Part shown: positions 13,001 through 25,505 of the stretch, one piece after another
Numbering within the stretch: the stretch's first letter is position 1
Layout: every line of letters begins with the position of its first letter
Source of the DNA: Amblyornis subalaris
Lineage: Eukaryota > Chordata > Aves > Passeriformes > Ptilonorhynchidae
Direction of reading: 5' to 3'
DNA: 64,000 bases
Assembly (NCBI GenBank): GCA_018881555.1
Contig: JACAXG010000165.1
Span: 1,473,174 to 1,537,173 of the forward strand
Program-made: the position numbers and the translations under genes
Notes under the pieces: generated by a model
What the model was told of the DNA's origin: nothing
Seen by the model: only the letters and a program-made list of their open reading frames with translations
Databases searched by the model: none

Positions 13001-16000
13001 TTATTTTGGTTTTCCTTTATGAGGATCTTATAAAGTTTCAGCATCTGTTTTCCTGTTGGCTTCTGTCTGGTTCCCCCTTGCTCCAGTGGAGCAGGCCCGT
13101 GCTCTTACTTCAACTCTGACCAACATTCCTGTCTCTGAGATTTCCAAAGTGGCTTGGATTGGGTTGGTGATGGATGGGGTTTCAGGCCTATGCTTTTTCT
13201 TCAACTCTGACCAACATCCCTCTCTCTGGCATTTCCAAAACAGCCTGGATGGAGTTGCTGATGGATGGGTTTGCCATATCTTGGGAATTTAGATTTCCAT
13301 CATGAGCAATGGGTGAGCAAGGTGGGAAGGCATTGAGCTGCCTTCACCTTGCTCCTGAGTGGTGCAGCATGTGGGAAAGAGTGAAGATATCCCTGTGGCC
13401 ATGCTACAAATGGAGTCATGACAGGCCAAAATCTGTATCCCAGGTGTGTTCCTGCTGTTGCACCTGCAGACAGCAAGGCACAGGTTGTCTGCTGTCATGG
13501 AGAGCTTGCTGTTGCTTGTACCACTTTGTGTGTGCTTGAGAGGCATGGGCACACTGAAGGTAACGAGGGCTTGGCCAAAATGCCTCCCTTTTAGGAGGAG
13601 GTGGCAGAGAGCTCCCTTTGCTGGGGTATAGCTGTGAGCTGGAGGCAGCAGGCCTGGGGGCTGCCTGGCAGAGTGGTCAGATTGTGCCCCACACCTGATG
13701 GTGAGGGATGATTAAAGACCTATTCCAGCACAGTGCTTGATGTCAGAGCTACAGTCCAGAGAGCTGACTGGAATCTGGGGCTGAGCTGTTTCCAGTTCAC
13801 GCATCACTGGAGCAGCTTTGCAGCAAATAGGTGGGAGGCTGGTTCAGCTGGTGGATGATTTTCCTGCACAATTGCAGCAAGAGTGGAAAGGGCTCTTGTA
13901 TGTGGGCGTGTGCTGACCTTAGCAGCCAATTCCTGCATGGTGTATGAAGGAGGAAGCCAAAGACCAAGACAGAAATGTGTTGGGCTTTTTTTCCACCCCA
14001 CCCTGTTGTTCTGTTTGTGTCCTAGTTATTGTCAGCAAGTGCTCCAGGTGCAGGTACAGCTCATTTCCAGTGTGAGTGCAGCAGCACCTGAGGCTGCCCC
14101 AAAGTGGCCAGCTTTGCTGCAGTCCAGGACTGGGAGCAGGATGTGCCTCCTTACTGGAATTCACAGGTGGGAGATTGTGTTGTGCATTCAGTTCTCACAG
14201 TCCTCTAGCAAGGGGTAAGGAGGCGAGATGGCAAAAATCCTGCCTGACACCTGGGATGCTTGTGGATAACGAGACTGACATTGCTTGATAAGGAATTTTC
14301 TCCTGCCAAGCTACATACTCTGCAGTGCTGGAGCCTGTGGGAAGCACTTATCCCTACCTCCCCAGGTCAAGCAAGATGGGAACCCCTGTTTCTGTAGGGG
14401 CATGTCCTGACACCTCCATCTCCCTCACCTTCATTCTCCAAGGAATACAGTCACCAGCCTGCAGTATCCCTGCTCCCTCCTTGCATGAGGCTGTGAAGTC
14501 AGCCATGCTCCCGTTCTTGCACTGACTCATCTCTGTGATCAAAGAGAAGTCATCTCCTGGAAGACAGTCTGCAAGAAAGAGCTTTGTTCTTCCTTATTAG
14601 TGCCTGAGATCTCCTGCTGCCTGGAAAGCTTTGGGACAGGCCATCAGTTCCTAGTGCTGTTGCTGAGAGAGGCAGATTCCAGGAGGGAGATGCGGCAAAG
14701 GGGTGTGTGCTGCAGAGGGTCGAGGCCATGCGAGTTTGGGATCTGGGGAACACGCAGCATGTGTTTTGGGGAGGAGGTTACAGGTATTTGTATTGGGAAC
14801 AGACGTGTAAATAGGCATGTTTTTCAGGGAGCCCCTTGTCTGCTGCATTGCTCTGTCTGATTTTTCAGAAAATACCCCCCTGACTCCATCTGCTCTGGGG
14901 TGTGTGTGTGTCTGCTACACAAGACAGGCACTGCTGTTAGTGAATTGGTTAATGCCAGTGTCCTGTGGCAGGGACAGGAATGAAGGCAAGCACTCAGCCT
15001 GCCAGCATTTATACCTCCTGGCGTCAGCATTGGCAATGCTTGTGGAGGACTGGGGAGGGCACCGAAATAGTTTCCATTCTCCTCTCTGCTGTGGGAACGA
15101 GTCTCCTGGGTAACAAATGCTCCTTGTTCTGCATAGAGCTCCACAGCTGAAACTCTCCCGTCTCTTTCCTCGCTGTTGCTCCCTGACTGTCCCAGCTGAA
15201 GGGGCCGGAGATGTCTGCTAGAGCCTGCCTTAATTAACACTGACAGTACAATGGGACTGGCCGTACGGGGGTCCTGGGGCTGCACGTTAATGGGAGCACA
15301 GTAAATAGTCTCATTTACTGCAGCTTGTTTGGAGCAGAGCCTGCCAGGACTAGCTTTCTGCTTGCTGTAATGGCCAGGCATGGAGGCACATCCCTCGCTC
15401 CTGCATCCCCGCGGGGGCTTGTTCCTGCTGCCTAAACAGGTCCCGAGCATCCCAGGAAAGGCAGGCAGTGGGCTGGGGAGCACGAAGAGCCACTGATAGG
15501 GCAGGTACATCGGCTCCTTGGGAAGGACCTGTGGAGCCTGACCTGTGGGACTGGTTGAGGGATCGTTCCCTGTGTTTTGGAGGTGAGTAGCAGAGCTGCA
15601 TCTGCAATGCTGGCTCCAGTGCATTGTGAACAAGTCTGCACAGCCCACAGCCGAAGGGCCTTTCTCTTTTCTCTGTGGGAGGGTCTCTCTGTGCCAGGGG
15701 GAGTCCTGGACTCCTGCCTCTGAAGCTCTTGGCGGGAACCACCCCCCAGGCCCTGGGTTTTCTGTCAAAAATCTGATTTAAATGTTACCTGAAGAGATGT
15801 TTTAAAAGTTTGCAGTGTTCTTGGATCTGAGATAATTGACGGTCACTTCCAGTAATAAGTCTAACATTTTTCTGGCATAGCTTTTTATGCTGATCTCTCC
15901 AGAGGCAAAAGGTTCTGAAAAGTGTTACATTGTCTGGGTTGTTGTATTTGTGTTACTTGTTTGCTGCTTTGGGTACATCATGGCATAAAGGAAAGAGTAC

Positions 16001-17159
16001 TCAGCCATGTGATAGTTCTTAATTATTTTGAACTTCGTGTCTGTGTGACAATTTTACCCCTTCTCTGACTTACCTGCTCAGTTCCCATGGAGCCTCAGTT
16101 TGGGAGATGGGCTTTGGTTTGGGCCCATGGGTGTTGCTTTATTCAATGTGGATGCTCCAATTTCTGAGCTCTGCTTGGCTCAGCATAGGACTATAGACAC
16201 AGGGCTGGATGGCAAAGGGCAATAATATGAGTGGTCCCTCCAGGATGGATGCTGCTCCAGGGCTAGAAACACCTGCCTTGGCACAGCACAGCCCGGAGCA
16301 CAGCTGAGGTTCTGGGGTGTCTGGTTATGCCTCAGCTGGTAGAAAATCAAAAGTAGCCACATTTGTCCCTTGCCAAAGCTACCTGCGCCCTGCCAGGAAC
16401 TGCACTACTCTGCCTATGGAGCAGGTTCCATCGCCCCTTTTCACCAGCTGCCTCTGGTGAAAAGGGATGTGGAAAAATTCTCTCAGATAGCAAGAGGGCC
16501 TGAGCTTTGCAGGTTGTGACCCGCTGTTCCAGGGAGGAAGATCTGCTGTGGGTTGCTTTGCAGAGATGCTGGGATTTATCCCAGGTCATGGGCAGCACTT
16601 TAATCACAAACTGCAGCTAGTAGTTGATGGGATCTTGATTTGAGATCCCCTGTCCCCTGTGAGAGCAAGGACTGCAGACATCCTGCCCTTGCCAGGTGGG
16701 TTAGGCAGTGGGGGAAGTGCTGGTGCACCCGTCTTGCTCTGGAGGTGGCTGCATTTCAGGGATGCTGTGTAGATACTGTTGATGAAGCTGTTTAGGACAA
16801 GGCACTACAGAAATTTAAAGAAGCTTCAGGAAGCTTCTTGCAGTCTTCCCATCCTCCTTCTGTGTGTTGCTTTGCAGACTGCCATTTTATCTCTGAGGGT
16901 TCTAGCTGCCATTATCAACACTCTAGTCCCTTTTGCTATCCTTTGCAAAGACAGGGTAAGAGATCAGGCAGCCTGCAAGCACGCAGCATCCAAAATCCAA
17001 GCTCATCACAGAGTGAGATGCTGCAGCTCTATTTTATGGCACAGGCTTTAGTCTTTTTATTTCTCCTCATGCTGCCTTCCTGATCTCCCAGTTCCTGTAA
17101 GAATCAATCCTCCATCATCCCCTCCTCTCCTTTTCTGCTCCCTCCCATCCCCTGCCGTG
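10051..17159. other. Non-coding stretch
   Basis: No gene is supported. It includes a poly-T run near 10,721, a diverged 91-base tandem duplication (13109-13279) and a minus-strand open frame of 314 codons (14824-15768). That frame starts at TTG and has no recognisable domain. Parts of 11.75-12.45 kb look like a very degraded retroelement, but I cannot assign it. Confidence 0.55.
13109..13279. repeat. Diverged tandem duplication, period 91 bp
   Basis: The phrase ttcaactctgaccaacat begins a unit at 13109 (as ttcaactctgaccaacatt) and again at 13200. Both copies continue through ctct, atttccaaa, a gcttggattgg/gcctggatgg block and gatggatggg. Substitutions and small indels separate the copies, so the duplication is not recent. 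Confidence 0.85.
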
Positions 17160-17239
17160 TCTGAGGTTCCACAGGGACTGATTGCAAGCTGGAGCGGCGG
17201 TGCTGTGGGCATGCTTGCTCCTTCACACGCAGCAACGTC

Positions 17240-17275
17240 ACAGCAGCAGCAGCAGCAGCGGCAGCAGCAGCGGGA
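17240..17275. repeat. CAG/CGG triplet repeat
   Basis: A run of cag units interrupted by cgg lies within the CpG island. Triplet runs of this kind are common in GC-rich first exons, and it could be length-variable between individuals. Confidence 0.85.
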
Positions 17276-17379
17276 GCATCGGAGATGTGATTGCGCAGAC
17301 CCTCTGCATTGCCAGGGATGCAGCTGTGAAGGGGGGGAAAAAAAAAAAAATCTGAAAAAAAAAAAATTGACTCTGTGTT

Positions 17380-17493
17380 TCCCGCAGCATCCTGGTGAGA
17401 GAGCACGGAGCCTTCTGCAATCTGAGCGCTCAGGAGTGCCGGAGCTGAGTGTGTTCGCTGACAGGAGACGGGGAAGGAAGGATCTGTGGAAAG
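17380..17493 (+). other. RUSC2: Candidate non-coding first exon (start uncertain)
   Basis: The right edge is set by gtggaaag|gtgagatgg, a near-consensus splice donor with GT at 17494. The left edge is not defined by sequence and is only a placeholder after the A-rich tract. There is no convincing open frame, so it would be 5' UTR. It would join the acceptor at 36,526. Confidence 0.35.
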
Positions 17494-17999
17494 GTGAGAT
17501 GGAGAAATGATCGGGGTGGGCATCAGTTGTGCTGTTGGTTTTCAGGCCGTTCGTCGTCCTGCACGGTGGCTAGTTTGTTTTGGTAGAGGATGCCAGCTTA
17601 CCCGGTGAAGCTGAGGGATTTTCGGATGGCTTTGTCTCTTCGGAGGCTGCGTTGCTTTGGAGCGGGCTGTGGCTGTGGTGGATGTGAGCGAGCGCGGGGG
17701 CTGGGGCCGCTGCGCAGAGTGTGTGTTTGTCCATTGCAGCTGTGAAATAGCACTTGTCGTGCCCGGGGCTGGGTGTGCAGGGGCGAGGCGTGCCTCCGCA
17801 CAGCTCTCCATTGTGCCTGCCATGACAGCCGAGCCCACACGGGTTGTTGTGGTCCCGCCAGCTACCGCGCTCTCCGTGCATCCCTGGCGGTGATGCTGCT
17901 GTGCAGCTCAAAAGCTGTTTTGACAGACAGCGCTTCCATGAAAAGACAGAGACAAAGGGCTCAGACAGAGGAAAGGTTGCTGTCATTGAGGCTTCTGGC

Positions 18000-18055
18000 T
18001 TTTTTTTTTTCCCCCTTTTCTTTTTTTTTTTTGTTTCCCTTCTTTTTTCCCCCCT
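18000..18055. repeat. Pyrimidine-rich tract
   Basis: Long T and C runs alternate with almost no purines. Low-complexity sequence of this kind can form H-DNA, but nothing else suggests a function. Confidence 0.85.
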
Positions 18056-21000
18056 AAATACTGGTAAATCATTTATTCAAAAGGCGTTAGGGTAAAATAT
18101 CATGGCATGAAAAACGCTGTTCTTCTGCTAAGAGATACACGGGCTGTGTGCAGGCTGGAATCCTTTGTGTTGCCAGGGTGTGTCTGTGCTGGCTGTGTAA
18201 ATGGATGCTTTCTCCCTGTCTCTTTTCACAGATTGGATGAGAAAGGTTATCTAGGAATGGAGGAATTAATGCTTTTAATTACTGAAATGAGGGGTTCAGG
18301 CTGGGTACCAGTTACTAGAGCTTAATTACATGGCCTTGTTATAGCCAAATCCCTCTTTTCCCTCCCCGCCTTCCTCCTTCTTCCTCCCTCCCCCACCCTC
18401 TGCACAAATCCTGCCATTAAATTGCCTCTGCAAATGGGAGAAGGGCTTGAACAAAGAGAAGGATGTATGTGGGATAGGGATATAGATGCTGAAGAGGTGA
18501 TGTTCAGCATGACAGAACAATAAGGCAAAGGTATAAAAGAACGAGATTTTGGTGTATGTGTTAAAGTGACGTGGCTGTAGGGGAATGTGCAAATGGGAAT
18601 GTCATAACAAAAGGAGATAATCGAATAGCAGATTCAGTGTTTCTGAGTTACAGAAAATGCTGAGCATGTCGGGTTGCAACTGCAGGTTTTTGGGCGGATG
18701 TGGAGTAAATGGGAGTCACATTAGCAGTAGCTGTTGAGGAACCTAACATACAAGGTGTGGATTGATGGGTGTCATAAAGGTGTATGGAGTACAAGGGAGG
18801 TAGAGATCTGCTTTTTTACCTCCACACACCTACAGCTTTTTATACCAGTATTGCTAAAGAGTGAGCTTGGCAGGTCTTTTACCTATTCACAAAAATTTTT
18901 CTCCCATTCGCCAGTGACCCAAGAATAATTCAGATAAAGCATTTTTAGGCCTATCAAGAGCAACAGGATGGTAGGAAAAATGTAGATAAAATGTAAATGT
19001 TTGGCAGAGCTGTAGAGGAATGTGGAAAGAAGAGGCGGGTGAGAGGCATTGCAGAGCTGGAGGAGCAGGGGGTTTGGGTCAGAGACCAGCGGCAGAGCAC
19101 ACAGAGGGGAAATGCAGGGTTGTTGCTGTCAGGGAATGTAAATGTGTTGTTTCTGCTGTCATTCTCCAGCCTGTCACTGTGTTCCCCTGGATGTTCAGGG
19201 CTGTGTGCAGCCCCACGGGGTTTGTGGAGGTGGGGGTGATCCTCAGCACAGCCTTTTCTGCAGTCGTTCTCTGGAAGAACCATTTTGCTGCTGCAGGTTC
19301 TCAGTTGGTTGCTGCCTCTCCATCCCTATGGAGTGCCAGGGCTCCATGGCCTTTACATCTGGTGATGAAGATAAACCTGGGGTTTCAGTGCCGGGTGCTG
19401 GGTGAGAAGGAGAGGGTTTCCAGCAAAATTGCAAATCAATGTGCGGTCTTCTTGCAGATCAGCAACAATATCCTGGAAGCACCATAATTCTTCCTGAAGT
19501 GCAGCTCCTTTTCACCCCTATCTTGCTCTTGGGCCTGGGAAAACCTCTCTGTGTCTCCCGGTCTCTGTGCCTTGCAGGCTGATGGAGCAGGGAACAGGAT
19601 GTCTCCTGTAGGCGTGCACCAGGCTGGGTTTGTGGTGCTGCTGCAGAGCAGGTGCCTGTGGGAGATGGATGGTGGGTAACAACAGCATGACTGTGTGCAG
19701 CGCATCGTGGGATGGAAGACAGGATGTGCAACAGAATGTACAGGACACACATACTTGTATCAGTGTGTGGAAGAAAATTCATGTATATGTGGTTTGTGTG
19801 TACAATGTGGGCCTAAAGGAATAAAAAGAAGGTGATGCAGCCTCCTTCTCTGCGTGGGGTGGGAATGTTCCCCAGGAGATACAGGCTGTGCCTAGCTAGT
19901 AGGTACCACTACAGGAACATCTGTTAAGCAGTGAGAGTGCACAGATAATCTCTGCCTTGAGATGCTTAAGAGATGGGCAAGAGGTTCTGGTGGCTGGCAC
20001 TGACTGAAATGATTCACAGGAGTGTGTCTTCCTCCCTGCATCGCTGCAGATGATGGAGATAAAGTGCAGCTGGACCTCTAGATACAAGGGACCTGGACCT
20101 GCATTGCAGAAAGTGCAGGTGGCCCAGGAGAATATGTTGTGAACTCAGGAATGGCCTGCCCACAGCTCCATTACTGCCTCTCAGGTGTCTGAGGCTGTGA
20201 GAGCAAACAAAGAACAAATTCTCCATCCCAGACATCTTAATTTTCTTCCACTCTGATGTTCCTGGTGAGTCAATATCTCACTCTGGTATGATTCCTGATA
20301 CCCAGACAGTAATTGGCCTTTTGCAACCTCTTGTTGTGCTTTGCCCTGTTTTTAATTTATTTCCCAGTCTTATTTTTCTTTTCCAGAGTTTTCGGAAAGA
20401 CTTATGTAATAGTTAGGGCAGATTGATAAATCCAACGTGGGTCACTTTCCTTGCCCTTGCAGAACAGCTACAGACCTCTATCTTTAATATTTGTCAGCCA
20501 CATGGTTTCACCTTCTTCCTCTCTTTTCTAATGGGTATTTTTATCAAAAGTGCTGTTGCCAGCTGCGATCAACCAGCTATTCTTTCATTGTTCTGGGATC
20601 AAGAATATCTTGTCCTTCTGACTGGAATGCTTTCATCTTCTTGAATTTGTTTCCACTCAAAAGCTCATTTCCTTTTCTGCACCTTCTTTCCCCTGTATTA
20701 TCTAACCTGTCATTGCTGCAGCTTCAATATTCGTCTTGCGAAAAGAGCACTGAAGATGCTGTTTTGCTTATCTCTAATACCCTTCTTAGTGTGTTTACTC
20801 ATTCAGGTTGGTTAGGAGCCTTTCTCTTCCAATCTCCCCACCTTTCTTGGTAAATCCAGATTTTTTTTTTTTTTTTTTAACTTATGATGTACATTCGAAG
20901 TATTTTCCGCGGTGCTTCTCCAAGCTCTTTGTTCTTGTTGGCATTATAACTGTTTACCCTGACACACCAGAGATCTGCTCTTTAAAAATTGAAAAGGTTT

Positions 21001-22152
21001 CATTACAGATCTGTTTGCTTTTTACCATTCTGTTTAATATAAACTGGGTCAGCTTAAGATGTCCAATCCAAAGCCACTTCTGTATCATGGATGCTGGGTG
21101 AAAACTCATCTCAGTAGGCACAGTTCTGAGAGTTGAACCCAAAAAAAGTAAATCCAAAGCAAGAGATGTGGGGCTCTGTGCTGGTGGTTGAGAGGTGGAG
21201 GACTGGAGGTTGGAGGTACCTCCCTGTCAGCTGTGGAATCAAGGACAGTCCTGGACAAGATTTTGTCCTCATGCTTGTGGAAACCACTGAAACCTGACCG
21301 GTGGTGCAAAACCTCACTTGTCTTCCACCTGTGCTGCTTCCTGGGAAGAGCTCTGATGTGGATGAAATGCTTCTGCATGTCCAGCCCGTAAGTCCAAAAG
21401 AGCCAGAAGCCCACCCCATTCCAGAGCTATGTGAAAGGCTGCAGGATAAGGCTTGAAGAAGCTGAAGGATCTTGGTTGGCAGGGGGTGAAATCCATAGCA
21501 ATGATCAATGAGAGCTGTGTTGGTAATGAGCCCGAGCAGGGATTTGCCATGTTATCTGCTGAGCAGGTTCCCTGCATGCCCTCACACTCATCTGAAAGTG
21601 TTGGTTACTCTCCAAAGAGAAAGAAATGGGCTGTCAAAATACCTCTGGTCCCTGATTCTGCTCCAGTTTTCTCTCTTGATGAAAATGATTTTAACATTCC
21701 CTTTCTGAAGGAAATGGGTCAAAGCAGGGACATACCTTTAAGATGAGCACAAAAGCAGACTGGTCCACAAGCTCTTCCTCTCCCCACCACAGTTGTGTTG
21801 CAGCTTCAGGGTCATGTAGACAATGTTTTTTTATATTCCCCAGACACATGCAAGTTCTTTTTACTGGGCAAGGCTGCTGGTGGCTGTATCAACAGACAGG
21901 GGAAAAAAGCCCCTAACAAAAACCACTGTGTTTGTTAACTGCTGTAAATGAGAGGGAGCTGAAGGCAGAAGAGCTGTAGTGTAAGTGAGTGGCCCTAATG
22001 AGGTGGAGGGCAATTTCTGGCTCAGGCTCAACCTCTGAGTTTGAACTCTTGGAAGGGAGACCACGTGTTGGTCTTTGTGCAGTGCTTAGGGTGTGGGGCT
22101 GGCAGTACCTCTGAGTGATAAATAATCAATACTTGAGGGATGGCAGCAATGC

Positions 22153-22181
22153 TTCCTATCACCCTTGGCGAGTGATAGGAA
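22153..22181. other. Perfect inverted repeat, 10-bp stem and 9-base loop
   Basis: The arm ttcctatcac (22153-22162) pairs exactly with gtgataggaa (22172-22181). No RNA family is recognised, and a stem this short can arise by chance in 64 kb. Confidence 0.7.
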
Positions 22182-25100
22182 ACTGGCCTTACCTCCAAAG
22201 TACCACTTTCTGCTCCCACACAAAATGCTCTGTGGAAGCAGAGAACAAGTGTCACTGCTCTGTTGTTGTGCTTTTGGGGTCAGTGTCACAGATATCTCAG
22301 AGTGTATGAATGTTAGCAGTTCTTCTGGCAAGACGCGATTTTCTGCTCTGGGATTTAAGGGAAGCAGATACTAAATTAGAGCCTGTATGGAAAACCTGGG
22401 CAAGTAGACAGGAGGTTTTGACCTAATACTTGCCCCAGACCCACTGTTGCCTCAGACTAGAGTCCAGGCTCCCTACACAATTACACTAATCTCATCAGTT
22501 TGACTCCAGAACTGCACCTTATTCTTTATAAACTCACACCAGCTGCCACTGCTTCTGGAAGAACGTGACCTAAATGCTCTCAGCAGGCAGGCTCTTCTCT
22601 GTTATGCTCTGCCTGCGTTGGTGCAGGACCAACCCCACGGTTACTTTGCCTCCTTTTGCCCATAGGCCCAATGCACCTGGATAGTTTAGCAAGATACCTT
22701 CCTTTGGTCCCTCTCTGGGGTTCCCATGGCGAAGAACAGGGATATGTGCCTCGGGCTTCCTTGTCACGGGTCTTCAGTGTAAGCTCAGATAGCATAGCTG
22801 TGCTCCCAGATGCTCTTCTCAGCAAGGAGAATGACCTGTCTGGATTTTTGTGCTGGTGCAATTTTCTGCTCTTAGCAGGGAGGTTCCTCACAGTGTCTGC
22901 TTACATGGTGTTTTTCCCTGTAATCCCGCCCTCAAACCTTTCCCAGTAACTCAGGTGGCAGAATGATGAGCCCACACAAAGAGAAGATCCAGTGGGAGGA
23001 GTAAATAATTCATATCTCTGGTCCCAAGATACTGTTGGCCCACACGGTGCATCTTCCTTGGCTTTGCCTAGTTCATTCTAATGCTTGATACCTGGAGTGA
23101 CACGTCCGCCCTGGGGCACCCAGGCTTACACTGGTTGACCTCTCCTTCACCACTTGTCATTCTGTGAGTTGTTGTAGTGGTTTCTAAGGGGTTTCTTGCC
23201 TAAGTGTGTCTTACCATGACCAGTGATTTGCAGCTCTACCCTTCGGAGAACCAGCTGGAGGATTTCACCATGCATCTGCACTTAGCCGTTTCCTGCTGGC
23301 AACCAGCTGTTCTCACTTGTCCATGGTGAGTGGCTTCTGACTTCCCCTGCTGCTGAGATTTGTCCTCCAGCTGCAGCTCCTAGTGCTTGAAGTGGTGTTG
23401 AGGAGAGCATCGTCCTTACCCAGATGTCTCCTCCTGCCTTCAGCTCTTTGTCATGTGCCTCATTTTCATTTCCATAGGCACTCGCTATTTATAATTACTG
23501 TCTTTAAATAAAGCACTCTGAAGGTGGTGACTGCTTATTACAGTAAGCCTGACAGCCTGTTTGTTCCCATGTGCTCCTCAGAGTCGCTGATTTTGGGGGA
23601 GGACTGGGTCAGAGGAAAGGTGAGGCAGCGTGGCGTGTAGAGTGACCCCAGGCATCTGTGACGCTCATCAGGAGGCCTAGCCAGTTCATAGCACAATAGG
23701 AGAGAAGGAGGGGAGAAACTGCAAGAAAACAGGTGTGTCCTGGCACTGACAAGCAGTGGCATGAGGGTGGTTAATGAACAAAGGTGGCAGTGCTCCAGCC
23801 ACAGCCATTCAGTTTACGCTTGGCCATACCTGGTTGAGACGCTGAGAGCTGTTGTTGGCCCACTCAGGGTTTTGTCATCTGTGGTTCTCTGGGCGACTTG
23901 CAAAAGCTTCAGAGACCCCATAAAATATTTCTGTCTTTGTAATCCTGACCTCTCCCAGGCTTTGTGCTGCTGACATGGTTTGGTACCTCAGGGTAGAGAA
24001 ACACCCCAAACTGAGCAAATGCATTTGTGTTTGTCTCAGAGGAGTGATTCCCCTCTGCACCAGAGCACGTTTGACAGCCAGTGTTTTGGTCCAGTGCTTT
24101 GTTGTGTGCTTTCCCCTTGGCTGGAGTTGAGGTTGAAAAGAAAAACCACAACAACCTCTCGGCCTGCCCATCAAAATGAAAGGGGAATCTTCTTTCAAGG
24201 GTGCAAGCCACTAGACCTCGCTGCTTTAATGAGGCAAATTTGCTATGGAAATATTCCCTTCAGCCAGACCTTAGTAAGACTTTGAGGACCCTCTTGTCTT
24301 GTGAGGGACCCCAAAGAGAAACTGCATGTGGACATGCCAAGAATTTCTGCAGCCTGAGAGAGCAACCCCCGCAAACCCACACTCCAGACAGAGAAAAGAA
24401 ACTCCTTGCCTCAGAAACCGGATGTGGGAAAAAAAAAAATCCCCTGATTTCTTCTAGGCTAGTTGTAAATCTTGAATTTTTTTAGCTTGATGGTAAGTCA
24501 CATAAGTGTGTGTAAGAGAGGATAGTCACAAAAGTACATTTTGTCAGATTCCAAATGATGAAACTGATTAAATGGATTCCAACTCATTAAACTGGTGTCG
24601 TTGAACTGCAAGAAGTAACTGGTTGTCACTCTGGTCATAAGGGACTTTACCTGGTGAGTATGTACATATGGATATTAAGGTACATAAGAAATGGAATGAA
24701 AAATTATGGTACGGCTTCTAATCCCACTGCCAGTTGGAAAACTGTGTGAAATTAGTCACCCCAGCTCAGAAGCATGAATGCATAGTTGGAGGGAATTGAG
24801 AAACCACCTAGGAAACTGCACAAGTGCCTGGAAAACTCTCCTAAGAGGAGAGGTTGAAGAAATGGAAGTTACTTGTGATAAATGGGAAACTGTAGGGTTT
24901 GTGATATGAAAAAATTAACAATCTAGAGAAAGAAAATAATGATTTATGAAGTGCCCTGGTTGTGATGTGGAAGGAAATTAAGAAGGATTATTTGAAACTG
25001 ATAATATGAATACTTTTCACGTACTGTGATTAATTAGTCCATGAATCTTGCTTTCAAACTTCAAAGCCCAGCAGTATTCCCAAATGGCTTGGCATTCGTG

Positions 25101-25382
25101 TGAATAAGACTACCCAGTGTATTTATAGTACGTGTTGCAGAGTTTTAAAACCTTGTGGTTTTGTTAAGGCACATCTCAGTGCAAGGGCTTAACACAGGCA
25201 AACGTTTGTTCACCTCTTGTCTCAGCTGCTTGTCTTCTCTGAGACTTCTGGTGCAGAAGGGATGCAATAGCTTCAAGAAAGAAGACGAGCATGTCCTAGC
25301 TATGGAGATCTGGAAGCCTGCAGTCTTCAGGTGTCTCCTCAGTCCTCCCAAACACCCTTGAAGTGATTAAAAGCAGACTGTT

Positions 25383-25505
25383 CACAGAATCACAGAATGG
25401 TTTGGGTTGGAAAGGACCTTAAAGTTCCGATCTCATCTCTGCCATGGGCAGGGACACCTTGCACTAGCCCAGGTTGTTTAAAGCCCCATCCAACCTGGTC
25501 ATCCG
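25383..25505 (-). mobile_element. CR1 LINE tail
   Basis: The plus strand runs cacagaatcacagaatggtt, tgggttggaaaggacctta, gccatgggcagggacacctt and gccccatccaacctgg, in the order of a reversed CR1 3' end. It is a 5'-truncated minus-strand copy. Confidence 0.92.

Larger units (their letters stand above)
17160..17900 (+). promoter_or_regulatory. RUSC2: CpG island: best candidate RUSC2 promoter
   Basis: CpG is dense from about 17,190 to 17,900, unlike the flanks. It includes a CRE-like half site (acgtca at 17234-17239), a CAG/CGG-rich run (17240-17275) and a block of cg-rich sequence at 17,680-17,890. A candidate non-coding first exon ends inside it at 17,493 with a consensus donor. The island lies 19 kb before the RUSC2 coding start, a distance similar to the long 5' intron of mammalian RUSC2. 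That it serves RUSC2 is an inference from position and strand. Confidence 0.5.
17901..25382. other. Non-coding stretch, probably RUSC2 5' intron
   Basis: No coding exon is recognised. It contains pyrimidine-rich tracts (18000-18055 and 18345-18405), a poly-T run (20861-20878) and a perfect 10-bp-stem hairpin (22153-22181). If the first exon at 17.4 kb is right, this is intron 1. Confidence 0.55.

Noticed and set aside
14824..15768. 314-codon open frame on the minus strand
   Set aside because: It begins with TTG and not ATG, has no recognisable domain, no splice context and a low-complexity amino-acid mix. GC-rich DNA often yields such frames.
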